From Hirsutella rhossiliensis (lineage: Eukaryota > Ascomycota > Sordariomycetes > Hypocreales > Ophiocordycipitaceae): 64,000 bases of DNA. Where the stretch lies: assembly GCF_020360975.1 (NCBI RefSeq), contig NW_025408670.1, positions 372,001 through 436,000 on the forward strand, in the 5' to 3' direction. Shown one piece after another: positions 32,660 to 44,275 of this stretch. How positions within the stretch are numbered: the stretch's first letter is position 1; every line of letters starts with the position of its first letter. Both the position numbers and the translations under genes were made by a program. A model generated the notes under the pieces. The model was not told the origin of the DNA, did no database searches, and was given only the letters and a program-made list of their open reading frames with translations.

Positions 32660-34875
32660 GCAATGCTTGACTCAGGTGCCACTGGAAAGGGTTTGTAGAC
32701 GAATCCTTCGCGCACGCCAACAAACTCACGCTTTATGAACTACGAAACCGTCGCCGGCTGAACGTAGTCGATGGAAGACCCTCCTCGGCTGGCGATATCA
32801 CTCATGTGGTGAAACTCAACATGGAAATCAAGGGACACAGGAGAAGATGCTATTTTACGTAACGAAGCTTGGGAAGTACAATGTCATACTCGGAAAACCC
32901 TGGCTGACAGATCACAACAATCGTCAATTGGAGCACGAATGTGGTCACTTTCAACTCTGATCACTGCCGCAAATACTGCATGGAGAAAGGACAATACCAA
33001 CTGCCTGTTTCTGGAGCTCCTCTTTGTCAATTTCTGCAACCACGACTATACTGGCACGCCCATCAATCCCCCGAAGAGTCGGCGCAGCCGCATTCCATAT
33101 GCTGACCAAAAACCGCGACGTCGACGTATTCTCACTATCACTGTATGAGATCGACAAAAGGCTGGCTGAACTTGGAGTCATCACAGAAGCCTCCACCTTC
33201 GTAGAACCTAAAGCACGCCGAAGGGTCCGATTCGACTCTGCACTCACAGACATGGACAAGATGAACCGAGAACTCCAGCTACAGGACGGAATCACCTCCC
33301 TTGACCCCAAGGACCAACAAACACAGGAACTCCGAGCTTCCCGGAAAACGGCAGCCGATATGTACCTTTCAGGGCATCACTCGAAGACATTCACAAAGCC
33401 CTCGAACCCAAGACTTTGATCGATCCTGCAACAAAAGTACCCCAACACTACCATGAATTTTGAAAGCATTCGACCAATCAGAAGCGGATAAACTCCCCAC
33501 ACCGAGACTGCGACCACGAAATTGAACTTCAACCTGGAACGACTCCACCACATGGACCTCTGTACGGGATGTCACAAGACGAACTTCTCGTCCTCCGGAA
33601 ATTCCTTCAGGAAAACCTTGATAAGGGTTTCATACGCGCTAGCACCTCACCGGCAGCCTCGCCAGTGTTATTTGCAAAGAAACCAGGAGGGGGCCTTCGT
33701 TTTTGCGTGGACTACCGAGCTCTTAACGCGATAACCATCAAGAACCGTTACCCCCTACCGTTGATCCAGGAGACCCTTTCCCAGCTAAGCCAAGCCAAGT
33801 ATTTCACCAAACTCGATGTCGTCGCAGCGTTTAATCGAATCCGCATCAAGGAGGGTCAGGAATGGATGACGGCGTTCAACACAAGATATGGTCTCTTCGA
33901 GAGCATGGTGATGCCTTTTGGACTATCAAACGCCCCGGCTACCTTTCAAGCTCGAATTAACGAAGTCTTACGCCCATTCCTTGATAGATATTGCACGGCC
34001 TACATCGACGACATTCTCATCTACTCAGACGACCTTGCCACCCACAGACTCCACGTCAAATCAGTACTCCAAGCACTTGAAGCCGCAGGCCTACAACTTG
34101 ACGTCAAGAAATGCGAATTCGAGACTACTGAAGTCAAATACCTGGGCATGATCATCTCAACCACTGGAGTACGGATGGACCCAGAAAGTCAACTGTCTCA
34201 TCAACTGGGAGGCCCCTATCAATGTCAAAGATGTCCAAGCCTTTTAGGATTCTCAAATTTCTACAGACGGTTCATCAAGGATTTTCACGCATCGTACGAC
34301 CACTTGTTGCCCTGACACGGAAGCTAGTCAAATGGAACTGGACTTCATCTTGCCAAGAAGCATTCGATATGCTCAAAAATAGCTTCACTTCAGCGCCAAT
34401 CCTCAGACACTTCGACCCCGCAAGAGAAGTGTTTGTCGAATGCGACGCGTCCGATTTTGTGTCTTCGGGTATTCTCTCCCAGGAAGACGATCAAGGAGTG
34501 CTACACCCAGTGGCTTTCATGTCCAAGAAGTACGACCCCGCTGAGTGCAATTACGAGATATATGACAAAGAACTTTTGGCTATTGTACGCTGCTTCGAAT
34601 GCTGGAGACCCGAACTCCAAGGCACACACCACCAGATTACAGTCATCACTGACCATGCCAACCTTCGATATTTCATGACAACCAAGCAACTTTCAAGACG
34701 ACAAGTCAGGTGGAGCGAATTCCTATCACAGTTCCAATTCGCTATCAAGTCAGTGCCTGGGAAGAGAACGGAAAGCCTGACTCACTCACACGGAGATCAC
34801 AAGACTTACCGAAAGATGAAAATGACGACCGCATCCAGTACCAACAACAGTCGCTGCTTAAGCCTTCCAACATAG
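32660..34875 (+). pseudogene. Gypsy protease, reverse transcriptase and RNase H region
   Basis: The protease motif MLDSGATG is near 32660. Reverse transcriptase is in one frame, 33569-34315, with [49 protein letters not shown] and the catalytic [11 protein letters not shown]. The frame changes between about 34222 and 34315, and RNase H follows in 34222-34875 (FVECDASDFVSSGILSQ, YDPAECNYEIYDKELLAIVRC). The protease-to-RT linker is also frame-shifted. The catalytic motifs themselves are intact. Confidence 0.85.
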
Positions 34876-36570
34876 ACTCCTCTGTACAAGAACAACTAAG
34901 GCTTGACCCCGAGCTCTCAGAGCTCTTTGCAAATCTCTCCTGGGAACAAGAGATTGCACTATGTCCCGCCATTCTTGACGAAATTCAGCCAGAACCAATC
35001 AACCACAAAATCACAAGACTTCTAGACAAGGGCTATGAGGAGGACGAATGGTGGATGAAAATCAGGGACGAGATGCTCAAACCCCATGGAATTCCCCACT
35101 CAAAGGAAGTTTCTCTATCGGAATGCATGATAAACGAAGGCCGATTATATTTCCGAGAGAGGCTATACGTACCCGCAGGCGAACTACGGACCCTTCTCAC
35201 TCAACTCGCCCATGACAGCGTCGAATCAGGCCACCCGGGAAAAACAAGCTATACGAACTCATTTCACGCTCTTATTGGTGGCCAAAGCTTAGCGCCGATA
35301 CGAAACAATTCACACGCAATTGCCACGGATGTCTGGGAACAAAACCTCCCAGTTGCGGTACCAGGGGACATTGAAACCGCTCCCAATTCCCTTGCAAAGA
35401 TGGAGAGACTTATCCGTTGACTTCATTGGCCCAATTCAGCGCACAGCTCGTGGATTCAACGCAATCATGGTGGTAGTCGATAGGCTGTCAAAGGACAGAC
35501 ATTTCACGCCCTGCAAGACCGACATGAAAACACATGACTTGGCAACACTCTTCGTACGAGATGTCTGGAAACTCCATGGACTACCGGATTCAATCGTGTC
35601 TGATAGAGGACCACTGTTTGTCTCGGAATTCTGGAAAGCGGTTTGCCACCGTCTACGGATCAATATCAGCCTTTCTACAGCATATCACCCCGAAACTGAC
35701 GGCCAGACGGAAAACGCTAACTCATTTCTCGAACAATACCTTCGCCAATATGTTAGCTTTGCTCAGGACGACTGGGACGAGTGGCTCCCATTGGCCGAAT
35801 TCGCAGCCCGTAACGTTGTCAGCGATTCAACGGGAATGTCCCCATTTTTGCGAACACAGGCTATCACCCCCGAATGAGCTTTGGTCCCCCTCGCGCAATA
35901 CCACTCGCGGCATCCAAAGACCTGGCAGAACGCTGCAACGAGGGGAACGAATTTGTCGCCAAGATGCAAGAAATCACTGATCTACTTCGGACAAACCTGC
36001 TCTCAGCTCAAGCCTCACAAGAGCAGTTCGCCAACGCAAATAGATCACCGGCGCCAGCTTACCGAGTTGGAGACATGGTGCTACTTAGCACACGCAACAT
36101 TGATTCAGCCCGACCCATCCCAAAACTAGATCACAAGTTCATTGGCCTTTTCGAATCGAGCGCGTGCTCAACCTCACTCCTACCAACTGAAGTTGCCACA
36201 TGAACTAGACTCAATTCACAATTCATTTCACACCAACCTCCTGCGACCGTCACCAAACGACCCGCTCCCGGCCAATACAACACACCGCCCCACCAATAAC
36301 GCTAGATGCAAAGGGAGAAACTCTGGGCGATTGAAGAAATACTGGACTCGAAACGCACAAAACAGAAAGGCTTCCAGTACCATATACTATGGAGGCTTCG
36401 ACCTTGAGCAGGCAACATGGGAACCACTACACAACGTCGTCAACGCTCACATCGCCATCAAAGAGTTCGAGAAGCACAACAAAAACAAACCCAGACCGAC
36501 GAAACAAGAAGCGCAAAATGCTCGCCTACAGGCTCAGCAAGACGTGGAAGAATCAGAAGCGATGGAGTAA
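34710..36570 (+). pseudogene. Gypsy integrase and chromodomain region
   Basis: Pieces lie in frames 34710-35420, 35320-35877, 35874-36203 and 36142-36570. Integrase core motifs include SVDFIGPIQRTARGFNAIMV, VVDRLSKDRHFTPCK, SDRGPLFVSEFWKA and STAYHPETDGQTEN. A chromodomain at the end reads YYGGFDLEQATWEPLHNV. Frame changes occur near 35400, 35870 and 36140. The chromodomain assigns it to the chromovirus branch of Ty3/gypsy. Confidence 0.85.
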
Positions 36571-36582
36571 AGGAGGCCCATG

Positions 36583-36745
36583 TGTGAGGGAACGATCATG
36601 TGACTTTCATACTTTATGAAAGGTCCCGCTTTTATTCATGTAAATAGCGAAAGTCAGAGTCTTCCTTAGGAACCTCTTTCTCTCTTGTAGACAATCACTT
36701 TACCCAAGTCGCACTCGACCTTGTTCGTGCACTTGTACCGTCACA
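36583..36745 (+). repeat. 3' LTR of the gypsy element
   Basis: This is the second 163-bp LTR, followed directly by the GCACT target duplication at 36746-36750. Confidence 0.95.
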
Positions 36746-37007
36746 GCACTAGTTGTTGGCTTCAAGAAGAAGTATATGGTGTATTGCTGTCATGAAAAAA
36801 AATGTGGCCGCCTGTGATTGCAGATGACAGTGTCAAGGGACACTATAAGCTACGCGACAATTGCAAGCTCTTAAAGAGCCGGGAAAGATCATGGTAACTG
36901 CAAGACAACGAATTGGACCAAACGTGGTTTTGACATTTTGCCCCTTTGTTTGCAACAGCGTAAGTTGTCTGGGGGAAATTGCAACAATGGCTCTAGCTAC
37001 TTGCAGG

Positions 37008-38490
37008 TTATCGCCACCGGTTCTGCAAGGATGCTCTCTTAAGACTCAGCCACCAAATAATAAGCACAAGCAATGTCGACGGGATTGCAACCACCCAGTA
37101 TATCCAAAACTTCTTGGAAATGTTCCAGCTCTCTTCTGCGAAGGAGAAGAATGTGGTGCTGAATAGGGCCTGATCCAACGGTTAGCGCTGCAAAGACGTC
37201 GAATCGAATAGTGTCGCGCTCTCGGAGCACGCACCGAGATGAACGTGGCCGGCAGAAACGTCACTGTAAGTAGAGCTATTGACTTCATCACCGTATTGTC
37301 TTGGACCGCCATGATGTTGTATGCCTGCAATGCCTTGTCAGCCATCTCACCCACTACAAAGAGCCATGATTATCAAAATACCAGAGTAATTTCTGAGTTG
37401 ATTCTCTCTTGTATCGATAGAGAACGTCGTTGGAGGCTCTTGATCATCTGTAGCTGAAAGTTCAGGTACTCATGTGCTTGTTCCTTGTACGTCTTGTTGA
37501 GCGATGGAAGCACACGGTAGGCAATCTCCTGTCGATGCAACAAGCTCCGCATAGTCTCAACTGTCGCTGCATGAACTTCCACGAGGTGGCCAGCATGTCT
37601 AGAGATGTCGTGCATTGCCACGAAGTCAGTTGTGTGTGTGCCTCTGTTCTACATGGACGTTAGCCACCCGTCGTAGCATGCCAATGACAGAGCACGTCAG
37701 TCACCCTTTCAATTTCCCGTACTTTATCGCGCACTCGCCAGGCGCTGTCGTCATAAAGCTTGATAACTTGGTCGAAGAGCGGGATGACCATAGAAAAGGG
37801 GTCCCTCAGCTCATGCAAAGGTGACTCTCTGAGGGCTCTCTCAAGTTGCCGGCGGAGAACTGGTGGTGTGCCGACGCACAAGATCCTGCAGATATTTGGA
37901 TGGCACCACCTTGTGAAAAAGCCCATTTCGTGCCACCAATAGTCTTTGCCATCTGGTGCCTTATGTTCTTCGGGCTTCAGCACCACCTTAATCAAGCACC
38001 GAAACCAGATGCCTGGAAGGCAGAATCCAATGCAGTTTAGTCAGCGCAGCTGGCTTTAGGAGAACGCGAAGCGGAGACTGACTGAGGTCCACTAGTATGC
38101 CATTCGTGTCGAACGAACTCCTGCAACCGAAATATCCGTTTATATCGGTACAAAGCTGATTTGCAAGATAGGCGGGCACGTTGAAAGGGGCGAGTATCAT
38201 CCTGCGGTCGCCTTCCGTGCACTTTTGCTTGTATAAGTCTCGGTCCTCTAAGAAGCTATAGAGGCTGTTTCAGCGGTCGCCTTGGTCCTAAAGGGTAATT
38301 ATTTGCCTGACATGTAGCATGCTTTCGGTAGAACCGGACTCTACTTCACTGTCAGCAATGCAGCGATGCCATAGTTGATAGCGGGGCTGACCTCAAGAAG
38401 ATTACCCTCGTCTGCTCTCCATGATCCCTCGTCTGTCAGGAATATATCAGAGGCGTGATTAATCCAGGTCGGACGGCTTTTAGCTACCAT
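37008..38490 (-). CDS. Fungal CorA-like membrane protein, seven exons
   Basis: No long frame exists, but splicing gives a continuous 381-residue protein. Exons on the minus strand are 38490-38392, 38340-38312, 38264-38083, 38012-37705, 37648-37382, 37333-37235 and 37169-37008. Introns are 47-70 nt, phases agree at every join and several have CTAAC-like branches. The N-terminal half has EGDRRMILAPFNVPAYL, IWFRCLIKVVL and GKDYWWHEMGFFTRWC. A long helical stalk follows (HLVEVHAATVETMRSLLHRQ, YLNFQLQMIKSLQRRS, INSEITL), then two helices (IALLTVTFLPATFISALF and FWIYWVVAIPSTLLVLIIWW). This is the CorA/ZntB-like layout common in fungi, but the GMN transport motif is not seen, so ion transport is unproven. 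Exons 1-3 and the exon 4-5 join are the least certain. Its 5' end is divergent from the NLR gene. Confidence 0.72.
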
Positions 38491-39624
38491 ATGTCAAAAT
38501 CGTTGCCACGGCCGGTCTAACACCCATGGCTGCCTCCTTGAGACTTGGATTCGCAGCTGCTGCGTTATTCCGCCAGCCCGCGGTTTGCCCGGAGACTGCA
38601 GAGGACGATTAGAAAGACATATTTGTTGATAGCAACTTGGAATTGCAGCGCCAAATTTTCAGTGTGGCTTTGAAGCATTGCTTACTCCTCTTTCGACGCT
38701 GATAGCGTCAGAGACAGGTTTTGATGGCGCCAGTGTGCTTGAGATGGAAACCAAAGGGCCGTCAAAGCTGCCCGCCCAGATACATGCATGGGCGATGACC
38801 CCAGCCGTTACTGCAGAGACCAGATGCAGCTTATTAGGTCCGGGGGCAAGAGGTAGCGCCAAGTACTTAGGCGGGGGTAATTACGGAGGATACGCCGAGT
38901 TGACCTTAAAACAACCAATGTGGCTGCTGGATGGTTATGAGCTGTACAAAGTATACATGGTCTTCATGGACTGATGGACAGGGGCCCACCTCAAGCGAGC
39001 GAGTGACTTAACAGGTAACAAAGACGCAAACTAATAAGTCGTACACTCCGAGCCTGGGTCTGGGGAGTTCCGTACCCAAGCACCTGCAACTTCCTGGTTA
39101 TCAGGTTCCACCTTCTTCGTTGATTCTGTTGCCATTCATCGCAATACACACTTGGGGCAATGATGGTCGTATCGGCCATCTTCACGGCAATAGTACGCGT
39201 AGCCTCAGCCGACGCGGTCATTATATCGACATTATGTCACTCGCCGCTTACTCTAAAAGCAGATCCCGGCAAAAAGGCGTGCCATAGAATTCTTTTGACA
39301 TTATTCAGCCTTCGAGCGAGGCTGTTCAGGGGGCAGATTTCAGCTCGTCTTCCCCGCCTTTGCACCTCCAGTCTCCTCTAAAAGGACTCGTCGACAAGTT
39401 CACTTCCTGGAACATTGAAGGCAAGCAATCCCGGATGCTCAGCTCACCTCCTTTTTCTCAGCTTTCTCAGCACCCCCACTTGAATCTTTCACGCTCGACG
39501 GGTGCTACATAGGGCGCCAAGAGCAGTATCGAATCGTTGGCGCCCGAACTTCATATACCCCGTCTTGCCTCGTCCTCCGTGCCGACTCTACACACACTAC
39601 GTCCCGGCCGACGTATGATTCTCG
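38491..39624. promoter_or_regulatory. Intergenic region between divergent CorA-like and NLR genes
   Basis: Both neighbours start here in opposite directions, so it should contain two promoters. Open frames at 38678-38974 (plus) and 38659-38862 (minus) overlap on opposite strands and have no recognisable sequence, so I do not call either. I found no clear promoter element. Confidence 0.4.
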
Positions 39625-42565
39625 ATGAATCAGTTGAACTGCGAGCTCTATACTGTCGCATGGATAGCCCCGCTGGAAATTGAGGCGCGGGCGGCCTTAC
39701 TGATGTTGGATAATCGACACCGAGGCAGATTCCCTATGGCCCGCGGCGATGACTATGTCTTCCAGGCTGGCGATGCATGTGGACATAATACCATCATTGC
39801 AACCATCCCTCCTGGTCAAGAATATGGCACCGGGTCCGCCGCCGCCCTTGCAAGCCAGGTCAAGAAGTTTTTCCCGAGACTTTGGTTCGGCTTGTTGGTC
39901 GGCGTTGCGGCCGGTCTCCCAAACCTCTCGCGAAGCCCGCCGCGGGATATTCGGCTGGGAGATGTTCTGGTCGGGTTGTCCGAGGGCGGTAGTGCTGGTC
40001 TTGTAGCCTACGATTTGGGCAAAGAAACGGAGACTGTTGGGTTTCAGCTTCTTCGCTCAGGTTATGTGTTGGCCATCACGGAGACTGCCGTTAGGTCGGC
40101 CATCGGCAGCATCAAGCTGAACGCACCAAACGACGCGGACGTATTCTCGCAGTACTACAAGAGCATCGCATATGAGGAACACCCCCACGGTACATTCGCT
40201 GACCCCGGACAGTCGAAAGATGTGTTGCACCAAGTTGACGAGGATGGCAATGAGCGTGTGGTCGAACGGCAACAAAGGCCGGATTTCAAAAGAACTCGAG
40301 TTTGGTACGGTTCTATAGGCTCGGGAGAAAAGCTAATGAAGAACGCCCGGAAGCGAAATGAACTACGAGACAGGTACGACCTCATTGGCCTCGAGATGGA
40401 AGCCGCCGGGACCATGAACCGCATTCCTGTGGGCGTTATTCGAGGGGTCTGCGACTATGGAGATGCACACAAGAACAAAGAATGGCAACCATATGCTGCT
40501 GCAATGGCTGCCGCTTATGCCAAGGCAGTCCTGGCTGAACTTGTGCCTAAAAATGGTTAGTAGGTAAATGAACGAATGGCTCCGTCTTTTCCAGAGTTAA
40601 ATTGAGACAACAGTATTGCCGGAGCCGAGAACCATGAACGTCAGACCTCAGGGCAGACTGGACGAGGACGATGAACCCCTTGCTTCAGTCACAATTAATG
40701 GGCGCAAAAAGCGCCGTATTGAACAGCGCTCCGAGGCTAGCGGTGCGAGAGCCTTGCCTTTCGACAACGAGAGACCCATCAGTCAAGAGGTGAACAGTAG
40801 CACGAGAGATTTCGACAATGTCATCCAAGACACGAGCGAGCCATTGTATGGAGCCGGCCACTTCATCGAAGCCCCCGTAAAACAGTCAATCATAGACCAG
40901 CTCTACTTTACCAAAATCGACGAGCGCCTGACAAGAATAGCAGCCGCCCAGATAAAGACTTGCCGCTGGTTCCTCACCAAGCCCGAATACAAGTCTTGGC
41001 ACGACACGGCAGAACATCCCGATCACGGCGGCTTCCTGTGGATCAAGGGCAACCCAGGTACCGGAAAGTCGACACTAATGAAACTCCTCTTCGAAGACAC
41101 CAAATCCAACGAAAGGGGAGATCCCTCGCGAATCACCCTGTCGTTCTTTTTCCTCGGGCGAGGCACCGTCGAGGAGAAGTCGGTGACCGGTCTATACCGC
41201 TCTCTTCTCCACCAGCTCTTTCAGAAGGAGCCGAGGTTGCGAGACAGTTTAGACTGGATGACGGCCGATGGAGCAAAGGTGGTTCAGCGGAATGGATGGC
41301 ACGAGGAAACGTTGAAGCAGACATTGGCGCATGCTGTTCAGAGTCTTGGGAGGCGGTCATTGACGATATTCATTGACGCGCTAGACGAGTGCGACCAGGA
41401 GCAGGTTTCGGGTATGGTTTGCTGCTTTGAGGAGCTATGCGATCGCGCCAGAAAAGCTCACGTTCGATTGCATATTTGCTTCTCCAGCCGGCATTATCCG
41501 ACAGTCGTCATCCAGACGGGCATCGAGGTCACCCTAGAAGACGAACCAGGGCATACGGAAGACATAAAACGCTATATCAAAGTGAGACTCCGTCTGCCTA
41601 ACCCCAGGTCGAGTCAAGCCGAGTCGCTGCTGTCTAAAGTTCTCGAAAAGTCCTCGGGTATATTTCTCTGGGTCGTTTTGGTACTCGATATCCTCAACTC
41701 CGAGTACGCAAAAGGGTCGGGCCGCATCAAGAAGATGCGTGATCGTCTCGAGGAAATCCCGCCGAAGCTGAACGACTTATTTGAGATGATCCTAACTCGA
41801 GATGAGGAGAACCTCTTACGACTTCAACTTTGTCTTAAATGGATCCTCTTCGCAATGCGTCCTCTAAAACCGCAGGAGCTCTATTTTGCCATCGAACTTG
41901 GTTGCGACAAAGAATGCACTGGCTATTGGGACGAGGAAGACGTCGATCTGGATACGATCAAGGCTTTTGTGCGAATGTGTTCCAAAGGCTTGGCGGAAGT
42001 CACGCGCAGTAAGGACTCGGAAGTACAGTTCATCCACGAGTCTGTTCGAGACTTCTTGCTGGGTAGACTCGAGAGCCAGTGGTCTGGAGTCTCCGGCAAC
42101 TTTGCAGGCCATAGTCACCAGCTTTTGAGGGACTGCTGCTTGACTCAGTTAAACTATTTGACTAGTGGTGTCGATGATGAGGTAAGGCCAAAACCAGGGG
42201 CTTCCAAGGCACCAGTGTTGCCATGCTCCATAGGGCCTCGGTTCCCCTTGGTCCAGTATTCAGTTTCTCATGTTCTTGACCACGGCAACAGCGCACAGAA
42301 GAATGGGATGGACCAGGCAGAGTTTGTTACCAATTTCCCTCTTCGAACGTGGGTACCTCTTCACAACGCTCTCGAAAGGTACAGAATTAGACGGTATTCG
42401 AATTCAGTCACGCTCCTTTATATTCTCGCGGTGAAGAACCTGGGGGAACTAATTCGAATACACCCTCAAAGGCTGTTTTTTTTTGCGAGGAATTTGAGCG
42501 ATATTTCACTCCTTATTTTGCAGCGCTGGCTACTGCTAATCTGGAAGCGATATGCGCGTTTATGA
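39625..42565 (+). CDS. NLR-type protein: nucleoside phosphorylase-NACHT, cut before its ankyrin part
   Basis: The model is 39625-40555 plus 40614-42565, 960 residues. The 58-nt intron (GTTAGT...ACAACAG) removes an in-frame TAG and fuses the two halves at phase 1. The N-terminal 300 residues are a PNP/UDP-phosphorylase-like domain (YTVAWIAPLEIEARAALLML, LLVGVAAGLPN, GLEMEAAGTMNRIP, GVCDYGD). The NACHT domain has Walker A GNPGTGKST (residue 456 on) and Walker B LTIFIDALDECD (about 560). A winged-helix-like segment and a helical spacer follow. The frame ends at TGA 42563-42565, soon after a T9 run (42476-42484). The next frame carries the expected continuation and ankyrin repeats. Fungal NLRs of this architecture are linked to non-self recognition and cell death. 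As sequenced, the protein lacks its repeat domain; a homopolymer sequencing error could also explain this. Confidence 0.85.
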
Positions 42566-43272
42566 AAGCCCTGGCGGAGACCGAGCCCTCCACGTCTCCA
42601 ATCCATGGCCTATCTGAAAAATTTCGCCATGATGCAAAAATTCCGATTCTAATTGGTCGCCACTCCACTTTCTCACGAACAAAGAATGCCCTTTGGCATC
42701 TTTGGGATCTCGCAAAGGACCATGACGTAATCGCCTTTCCTGCTCTGCTTGCGTTGGAAAAGCTCGGCATTCGCCAAACGGGCCTGTTCTCGCTATCGAG
42801 ATCCGCCGAAAGAGGACTCTGGGCTGTCGTCAAACTGCTTCTCGAAAAGGGTGCTGATATCGAGGGGACATCCGATTCGCTCTATACGCCGCTAGCTTCC
42901 GCGGCTTTGGGAGGGCATGTGGCCGTTGTCGAGCTGCTTCTCGAAAAGGGTGCTGATATCGAGGGGACATCCGATTCGCTCTACACGCCGCTAGCTTCCG
43001 CGGCTTTAGGAGGACATATGGCCGTTGTTAAGCTGCTTCTCGATAAGGGGGCTGATATTGAGGGAGCAGGCAGAACGAAGCAGACGCCCCTATCATACGC
43101 TGCCGAATATGGGCATATTGCCGTTATCGAGTTTCTTCTCGCTAGGGGCGCTAATATAGAGGCAAGGAATCAGTCGGGTCAGACGCCCCTATCTCGCGCT
43201 GCGAGAAAGAGGCATACAGCCGTTATTAAGCTTCTTCTTACTAGGGGCGCTAATAGAAAGTTACGGAACTAG
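42486..43272 (+). pseudogene. Ankyrin-repeat C-terminal part of the NLR, out of frame
   Basis: From just after the T9 run the +1 frame reads CEEFERYFTPYFAALATANL, the usual NLR segment before the repeats, and continues to 43272. It contains a helical spacer and about five ankyrin units of 33 residues (for example LLLEKGADIEGTSDSLYTPL). The first two full DNA units (42835-42933 and 42934-43032) differ at only about six of 99 bases. The frame ends at TAG 43270-43272, which aligns with a CAG in the previous unit (ESQSG-type versus stop), a C-to-T change in a CA context. More ankyrin units continue downstream in mutated form. No ATG is needed if the frameshift is an error or is bypassed. Confidence 0.8.
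42835..43032 (+). repeat. Two near-identical 99-bp ankyrin units
   Basis: Each unit encodes 33 residues beginning LLLEKGADIEGTSDSLYTPLA... The units differ at about six positions by eye, and all the differences are transitions. High identity of neighbouring units marks recent duplication or gene conversion. Confidence 0.9.
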
Positions 43273-43480
43273 TCGGGTTAGACGCCCCTATCTTAGGCTA
43301 CTAAATAAGGGTATATAGCTATAATTAAGCTTCTTCTTATTAAGGGCGCTAATATAGAGTTAATAGATATATAAGGCTAAATACTATTAGTTTATACTAC
43401 TAACTAAGGGTAGGAAGCTATTATTAAGCTACTTCTTAGTAAGGGGGCTAGTATTAAAAGCGTATATAAAATAAAGTAAA
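43273..43480 (+). pseudogene. RIP-mutated continuation of the ankyrin repeats
   Basis: Ankyrin units still align here: TPLS..ATK.GYIAIIKLLLIKGANIE and a following IIKLLLSKGAS can be read in frame through several TAG/TAA stops. The substitutions against the upstream units are mostly CA to TA and TG to TA, so coding content fades over about 200 bp rather than ending at a breakpoint. It ends in an ATT microsatellite near 43483-43503. Confidence 0.75.
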
Positions 43481-44275
43481 CTATTATTATTATTATTATT
43501 ATTAAGATTATACTAGTAACCTATCTAGAGGTATCTAGAACTTCGGCGTTAAATAGGAGGGAAAACTAAAGTGCCTAGAGGAAAACCCTCCCCTCTTTTA
43601 TAGCTAGTCCGCCCTTATACTAGGTCGCGGTTATAATATATAGGAATCTTACGCCGGCTATCTTAGGTATCGTTATAGTTAGTCGGAATCGCATTAGCCC
43701 TGCTATAAAGTAACCTTAGAAAGTAACTCCTTTACGTATATAGGGTATATAGCGTTAATCGGTAGTACGAGCGTTTTTAGTTAATAGTTAATAGTTAATT
43801 ATATAATTATCTTTAACCTTATCCTATAACGATATCTTCCTAGGCTCTACCTTATTTTTCCGCTATAAGGCTTAGCGGGCTATTTTTTATTAATGCCGGC
43901 TTTTAGCCGGGCCGGTAGTTAGGTTATCGCACCGGCTTCGCGCCGTACTTATCGAGTTACTAGTATCGGCCCTAGGTTTTTATTTTCCCGGTTAGGGGGC
44001 CTAGACCGGGGTTAGGGGGAGGTCCTAACGAATTCGTCGCTAGGTCTAGGTAGGCGAGGTCCGGGCCGGCCTACTTATAGCGGGGCTAGACTGCTAGTAT
44101 ATTTATAAGCGCTTCTAGAAGCGCTAATTAGCTAATTAATAAGTAGGTTAGCGAAGTCTACTAGTCTAACTAAAAATTAATTATACCCTTAGCCGGATTT
44201 AAACTAACTTTAGTATTATAGCTAGTAGGCTTCCTAGGTATATAACTACTATACTATAAGGGAAAAGTAAACTAT

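Larger units (their letters stand above)
30986..36745 (+). mobile_element. Full-length Ty3/gypsy chromodomain retrotransposon, frameshifted
   Basis: The 5760-bp element is bounded by two 163-bp LTRs that look identical by eye (30986-31148 and 36583-36745, TGTGAGGG...CGTCACA). The target duplication is GCACT (30981-30985 and 36746-36750). A purine-rich tract, TAAAGGAGGCCCA, precedes the 3' LTR. Internal order is gag, protease, RT, RNase H, integrase and chromodomain, all plus strand, as in chromoviruses. The coding region is broken by several frame changes. Identical LTRs, an intact target duplication and absence of RIP indicate a recent jump. It lies about 260 bp past the stop codon of the CorA-like gene. 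Confidence 0.95.

Noticed and set aside
38659..38974. Small open frames on both strands upstream of the CorA-like gene
   Set aside because: They are opposite each other and have no recognisable sequence; they lie in a probable bidirectional promoter.
40556..40613. TAG at 40558 as the end of a separate nucleoside phosphorylase gene
   Set aside because: The stop lies in a 58-nt interval with donor and acceptor sites, and phase-correct splicing fuses PNP to NACHT, a known fungal architecture.
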